Source: Rickettsia typhi (GTDB lineage Bacteria > Pseudomonadota > Alphaproteobacteria > Rickettsiales > Rickettsiaceae). Taken from it: a stretch of 19,075 bases of DNA. Positions 16,543 to 19,075 of the stretch are shown piece by piece; position 1 is the first letter of the stretch, and every line of letters starts with the position of its first letter. Where the stretch lies: the NCBI GenBank assembly GCA_945907105.1, contig CAMDSB010000021.1, forward strand, positions 1 to 19,075. Direction: 5' to 3'. The notes beneath the pieces are model-generated. The model ran no database searches. It was not told where the DNA came from and was given only the letters and a program-made list of their open reading frames with translations. The translations under genes and the position numbers were made by a program.

Positions 16543-17134
16543 CCTTAGTATTAAGCTTTTTAGGCAAGAGGCTAAGTTTGTAGCGGGAGTTGCAAAGCCT
16601 GAGCAACTTCCAAAGCTGTTTTTTCCTCAGTTTGCTTTTGTTGGTAAGTCAAATGTTGGTAAGTCAAGTTTGATCAATACTATATGTAATCGGAAAGCTT
16701 TAGCTCGAGTGTCTCATACGCCAGGGCGCACGCAGCAAATCAATTTTTTCTCAATAGCGGATAAGTTAATGTTGGCAGATTTTCCTGGGTATGGGTTTGC
16801 TAAGGTTTCGGCTAATCAAAGAATTGCTTGGGGTAAATTAATAGTTTATTATCTACAAAATAGCGATCTTTTGCGGATGGTAAATTTATTGATTGATGCT
16901 AGAAGAGGTATTAAAGAAAATGACATTGAGATTATGCATCTGTTAAAATCTTGTGATAAGGAATTTCAAATCATTTTCACCAAAGCTGATAAAATTACGG
17001 CAATAAACGAATTCACCGCTCAGATGCGTCAGCAACTAGTTGATTTGGGCTTTATTTGTAATATAATAATTACTAGTAGTAAAAATGGAACGGGGGCCAA
17101 AGAACTGCAAGGTAGTATGCTACGCGGCCTTTAG
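16532..17134 (+). CDS. engB: Ribosome biogenesis GTPase EngB (YihA/YsxC)
   Basis: This 200-aa TRAFAC-class GTPase is needed for late large-subunit assembly and is often essential. G1 is GKSNVGKS at 38-45, the G2 region is TPGRT at 63-67, G3 is DFPG at 83-86, and G4 is TKAD at 150-153. A G5-like SSKNGTG lies near the C-terminus. The start ATG at 16532 lies inside the last codons of yidC (11-base overlap), so translation is probably coupled; no separate Shine-Dalgarno stands out. The stop is only 9 bases from the stop of the convergent 91-aa gene. No intrinsic terminator is clear between them, only an AT-rich palindrome at 17133-17148. Confidence 0.96.
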   Translation: MAADLSIKLFRQEAKFVAGVAKPEQLPKLFFPQFAFVGKSNVGKSSLINTICNRKALARVSHTPGRTQQINFFSIADKLMLADFPGYGFAKVSANQRIAWGKLIVYYLQNSDLLRMVNLLIDARRGIKENDIEIMHLLKSCDKEFQIIFTKADKITAINEFTAQMRQQLVDLGFICNIIITSSKNGTGAKELQGSMLRGL

Positions 17135-17148
17135 TAATTGTAATTACT
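17133..17148. repeat. Small palindrome between convergent stops
   Basis: AGTAATTGTAATTACT (7-base arms, 2-base centre) spans the region between the engB stop and the stop of the 91-aa minus-strand gene, touching both stop codons. It is too AT-rich and lacks T-runs for a convincing terminator, but it may mark the shared 3' end. Confidence 0.3.
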
Positions 17149-17419
17149 CTTCTTCGCTTTTTTCGCCAACTAGTACCGATTGTTCTATATCCTCGTCTAC
17201 AAGATTTTTTTCTCCACTCTCTACGGATAGCTTTGTTAGAATCTTAGTGCTGCTTATATATAGGTCTAGAATTTCGCCACTTCTGGGGGAGCCAACAAAA
17301 AAATCATGGCTGCTTCCTGGTGCAGATTGGCTTATAATAGGGGCGGGTAGTGTTTTTGGCGATATTGTTATAGGTTCACTTCTTCTTATTATTATCGGGC
17401 TTGCTGCTTTTTTAGACAT
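17144..17419 (-). CDS. Small protein of unknown function
   Basis: I do not recognise this 91-aa protein. It has a basic, proline- and isoleucine-rich N-terminal half (IIIRRSEPITISPKTLPAP) and a central PGSSHDFFVGSPRSGEILDLY. The tail is strongly acidic and ends in KSEEE. There is no signal peptide or membrane helix, so it should be cytoplasmic. Support for a real gene is an AGGTGGGG Shine-Dalgarno about 9 bases before the ATG, the unbroken frame that fits the gap between the PAP2 gene and engB, and non-random composition. It starts 48 bases after the PAP2 stop and may be cotranscribed with it. A 128-aa frame on the opposite strand overlaps it but starts inside engB and looks like a shadow. 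Confidence 0.55.
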   Translation of the reverse strand: MSKKAASPIIIRRSEPITISPKTLPAPIISQSAPGSSHDFFVGSPRSGEILDLYISSTKILTKLSVESGEKNLVDEDIEQSVLVGEKSEEE

Positions 17420-17467
17420 AAAATATTCCCCACCTAATTACAACTTAATATTATATGATATTTTAGT

Positions 17468-18127
17468 TTAGTGGAAAATCAATCTAAAAATTCCATTCCC
17501 AATTGATTTGATTACGTTGTTTTTTAAAAGTCTAAATACAAAGTTACCAGCAAGTATTATAAGTATTGTCACAAGGATACTATAAATAATGTCGGCTGGA
17601 TAGTGCATTGCTAAGGTAGTGCGTGAGATAGCGACGGCTAGAATGACGAAGCAGCTTATCCCTTTTAAAAATTTGTTCATATAAGGCCATAAGCTATAAG
17701 CGACTAGTATACTAAGGCCAGTGTGAGCGCTTGGGAAAGAGGAGAAACAGCGTTCTAAGGATGTATTAGCAATAGTAATAAAATCATCTTTGGCCAAAGA
17801 GCAGAAGGGGCGTTTTAAGTTGACTGAGAATTTTAAGGCGGCAAACGTAAAACCAAACAGTGTGTAGCAAATACCTATCTTAGAAAGGTCAAAGTAGCCT
17901 GTCATAAAAAAACTTTTCTTGTCAATAGTAGTGCGGCTAGTGCGAAGATAAAGAAGCAAGCATGCTGCAAAGTAGAAAATAGCAAAATTGGCAATAAAAA
18001 ATATATCAGAGATAATTTGCAAAATGGTCGGTAGGTAGCCGATATTTGTTAACTTGTTTATCAAAATGAATAATGACTTATTCAGACCGAGCCAGTTGTA
18101 TAAAAAATCTACTATGATCTGCTCCAT
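17468..18127 (-). CDS. PAP2-superfamily membrane phosphatase
   Basis: This 219-aa polytopic membrane protein has the complete three-part catalytic signature of lipid phosphatases. C1 is KX6RP at 99-107 (KFSVNLKRP). C2 is SFPSAH at 130-135, with Ala where PSGH is commoner. C3 is SRTTLAMHYPAD at 168-179, with Ser168, Arg169, His175 and Asp179. Such enzymes act on phosphatidic acid, phosphatidylglycerophosphate, undecaprenyl diphosphate or lipid A. The sequence does not decide which. About five to six helices surround the active-site loops, which should face the periplasm. An extended -10 promoter lies upstream. The 91-aa unknown follows on the same strand. Confidence 0.9.
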   Translation of the reverse strand: MEQIIVDFLYNWLGLNKSLFILINKLTNIGYLPTILQIISDIFFIANFAIFYFAACLLLYLRTSRTTIDKKSFFMTGYFDLSKIGICYTLFGFTFAALKFSVNLKRPFCSLAKDDFITIANTSLERCFSSFPSAHTGLSILVAYSLWPYMNKFLKGISCFVILAVAISRTTLAMHYPADIIYSILVTILIILAGNFVFRLLKNNVIKSIGNGIFRLIFH

Positions 18128-18152
18128 TTTTTAAGTAATTTTAAGATACAAA

Positions 18153-18179
18153 ATTATACCAAAACCCTTTATTATGCAA
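18153..18179 (-). promoter_or_regulatory. Putative promoter of the PAP2 gene
   Basis: On the minus strand a perfect TATAAT (18153-18158) with an extended TGG upstream follows TTGCAT (18174-18179) with a 15-base spacer. The extended -10 may offset the short spacer. Confidence 0.45.
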
Positions 18180-18283
18180 TTATTATAGAAGGAATTTTAC
18201 TCTCACTTAATGGACTAGAGTTTTTCTTACACAAAACCCTTGCCAATAATAAAAAAGTTGAGTATAGTTCTGAAAATTTTCGG

Positions 18284-18312
18284 TTGAATATAAAAGTCGA
18301 GTGGGGTATAAT
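18284..18312 (+). promoter_or_regulatory. Promoter of the str operon (rpsL-rpsG)
   Basis: TTGAAT (18284-18289) and TATAAT (18307-18312) are separated by 17 bases. Transcription would start near 18319, giving a leader of about 45 bases before rpsL. The -10 box sits at the centre of the perfect inverted repeat GGGGTATAATACCCC (18303-18317). Confidence 0.65.
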
Positions 18313-18363
18313 ACCCCTCCTTGATAGTTTTTTGTAATTTTTATAAAGAAGAAGTAAAATTAA

Positions 18364-18735
18364 ATGCCAACAAATAGTCAATTGGTCAGATTTGGTAGAC
18401 AGTCAAAGGTCAGAAAAAGTAAGTCTCCAGCTCTTAAGTCAAATCCTTTTCTTAAAGGTGTTTGTGTAATAGTGAAAACTGTAACGCCCAAGAAACCTAA
18501 CTCAGCTTTGCGTAAGATTGCAAGGGTACGATTGAGTAACGGAGAGTACGTAAATGCTTATATACCTGGTGAAGGTCATAATTTGCAAGAGCACTCGGCT
18601 GTTTTGGTTAGAGGCGGTAGAGTTCCTGATCTTCCTGGTGTTAAGTATCATATAGTCCGTGGTGCTCTTGATACCCAGGGTGTTAAGGGGCGTAAGCAAG
18701 GTCGTTCACGTTACGGTACTTCTTCTAAAGGTTAG
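18364..18735 (+). CDS. rpsL: 30S ribosomal protein S12
   Basis: S12 lies at the decoding centre and is the classical streptomycin-resistance protein. The 123-aa length is normal. Conserved blocks are [11 protein letters not shown] (41-51), [10 protein letters not shown] (69-78) and [14 protein letters not shown] (83-96). Lys43 (E. coli K42) is kept. Position 88 is Pro, where E. coli and many bacteria have Lys (K87). The codons read GTT CCT GAT, so this is not a frame artefact. The ATG is preceded by AGAAG about 12 bases upstream. It is the first gene of the str operon and is followed 35 bases later by rpsG. Confidence 0.98.
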   Translation: MPTNSQLVRFGRQSKVRKSKSPALKSNPFLKGVCVIVKTVTPKKPNSALRKIARVRLSNGEYVNAYIPGEGHNLQEHSAVLVRGGRVPDLPGVKYHIVRGALDTQGVKGRKQGRSRYGTSSKG

Positions 18736-18770
18736 TAATAATTTAAATATAAAATCGATATAGGTATACA

Positions 18771-19075
18771 ATGTCGCGACGTCATGCAGCTGTAAAGAGA
18801 GTAATAAAGCCAGATACGAAATATAAGAGCGTGTTGCTTTCAAAGTTTATTAATAATGTAATGCAAAGTGGAAAAAAATCTCTGGCAGAGAGACTGGTTT
18901 ATGGAGCTTTTGCTAGAGTTGAAAAGAAGCATGGTTCTGATCCATTCAAGACATTTAATGATAGTATGAACAATGTGAAGCCTTATGTTGAAGTCACCTC
19001 GGTAAGGGTTGGTGGTGCAAATTACCAAGTACCTTCTCCTGTTGATGAAAGAAGAGGTTATGCTCTTGCTATACG
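18771..19075 (+). CDS. rpsG: 30S ribosomal protein S7, N-terminal part (partial)
   Basis: The visible 101 codons begin MSRRHAAVKRVIKPDTKYKS and continue with FINNVMQSGKKSLAERLVYGAF, NVKPYVEVTSVRVGGANYQVP and the run up to ERRGYALAI. These are the standard blocks of S7, which nucleates assembly of the 30S head and binds near the E site. The family is about 156-160 aa, so roughly a third is missing beyond the window. An AGG lies 7 bases before the ATG. The gene follows rpsL by 35 bases, as in the usual str operon; fusA would be expected next. Confidence 0.97.
   Translation, partial: MSRRHAAVKRVIKPDTKYKSVLLSKFINNVMQSGKKSLAERLVYGAFARVEKKHGSDPFKTFNDSMNNVKPYVEVTSVRVGGANYQVPSPVDERRGYALAI

Noticed and set aside
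17085..17471. 128-aa plus-strand open frame overlapping the 91-aa minus-strand gene
   Set aside because: It starts inside engB in another frame, has no Shine-Dalgarno and a Ser/Cys-rich then hydrophobic composition typical of an antisense shadow.
18172..18381. 69-aa minus-strand open frame in the PAP2/rpsL gap
   Set aside because: It covers both predicted promoters and overlaps the rpsL start; no ribosome site or family features.
1..19075. tRNA, rRNA, CRISPR, transposon, prophage or toxin-antitoxin genes
   Set aside because: I read the intergenic gaps and found no tRNA T-arm-like sequence with matching arms, no spaced repeat array and no proteins of these classes.

Overview
This AT-rich window looks like a chromosomal segment from an alphaproteobacterium of the order Rickettsiales, most likely family Rickettsiaceae. 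The reasons are the low G+C, a YidC that resembles the Rickettsia protein along its length, a lone and divergent purC, a single-domain M16 peptidase of the mitochondrial-processing-peptidase type, and transporters typical of an intracellular amino-acid scavenger. I cannot name the genus. All inner genes are intact. pntB is cut at the left edge and rpsG at the right edge. I see no tRNA, rRNA, CRISPR array, transposase, phage gene or toxin gene, and no gene-free stretch longer than 300 bases.

Left part (1-4.5 kb): the end of pntB (+) converges on a minus-strand group made of a YqhA-like membrane protein, an AAT-family amino-acid permease and a BrnQ-type branched-chain amino-acid transporter. 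Next (4.4-6.6 kb): rpsD stands alone with a clear -35/-10 promoter and a clear intrinsic terminator. Behind it lies a two-gene exoD-like/purC unit.

Centre (6.7-12 kb): four minus-strand genes form a probable operon. In transcription order they are an unrecognised 530-aa envelope protein, hisS, a GT4 glycosyltransferase and an M16 peptidase. The last two overlap by 4 bases. A promoter lies in front of the unit, inside an unusual repeat-rich palindrome. Upstream (12.1-14.7 kb) are mnmA and a CAT-family amino-acid permease, transcribed from a good promoter that faces yidC.

Right part (14.8-19.1 kb): yidC and engB overlap on the plus strand (membrane protein insertion and ribosome assembly). They converge on a PAP2 phosphatase and a 91-aa unknown. 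The start of the str operon (rpsL, rpsG) then runs off the window. Its promoter has a -10 box at the centre of a perfect inverted repeat.

The overall picture is translation, tRNA modification and membrane biogenesis genes interleaved with three separate amino-acid importers, which fits a host-dependent bacterium. I found no convincing new multi-gene system. The best leads are the palindrome/direct-repeat element before the hisS operon, the unrecognised 530-aa protein with a repeat tail, the divergent orphan PurC and the 91-aa small protein.
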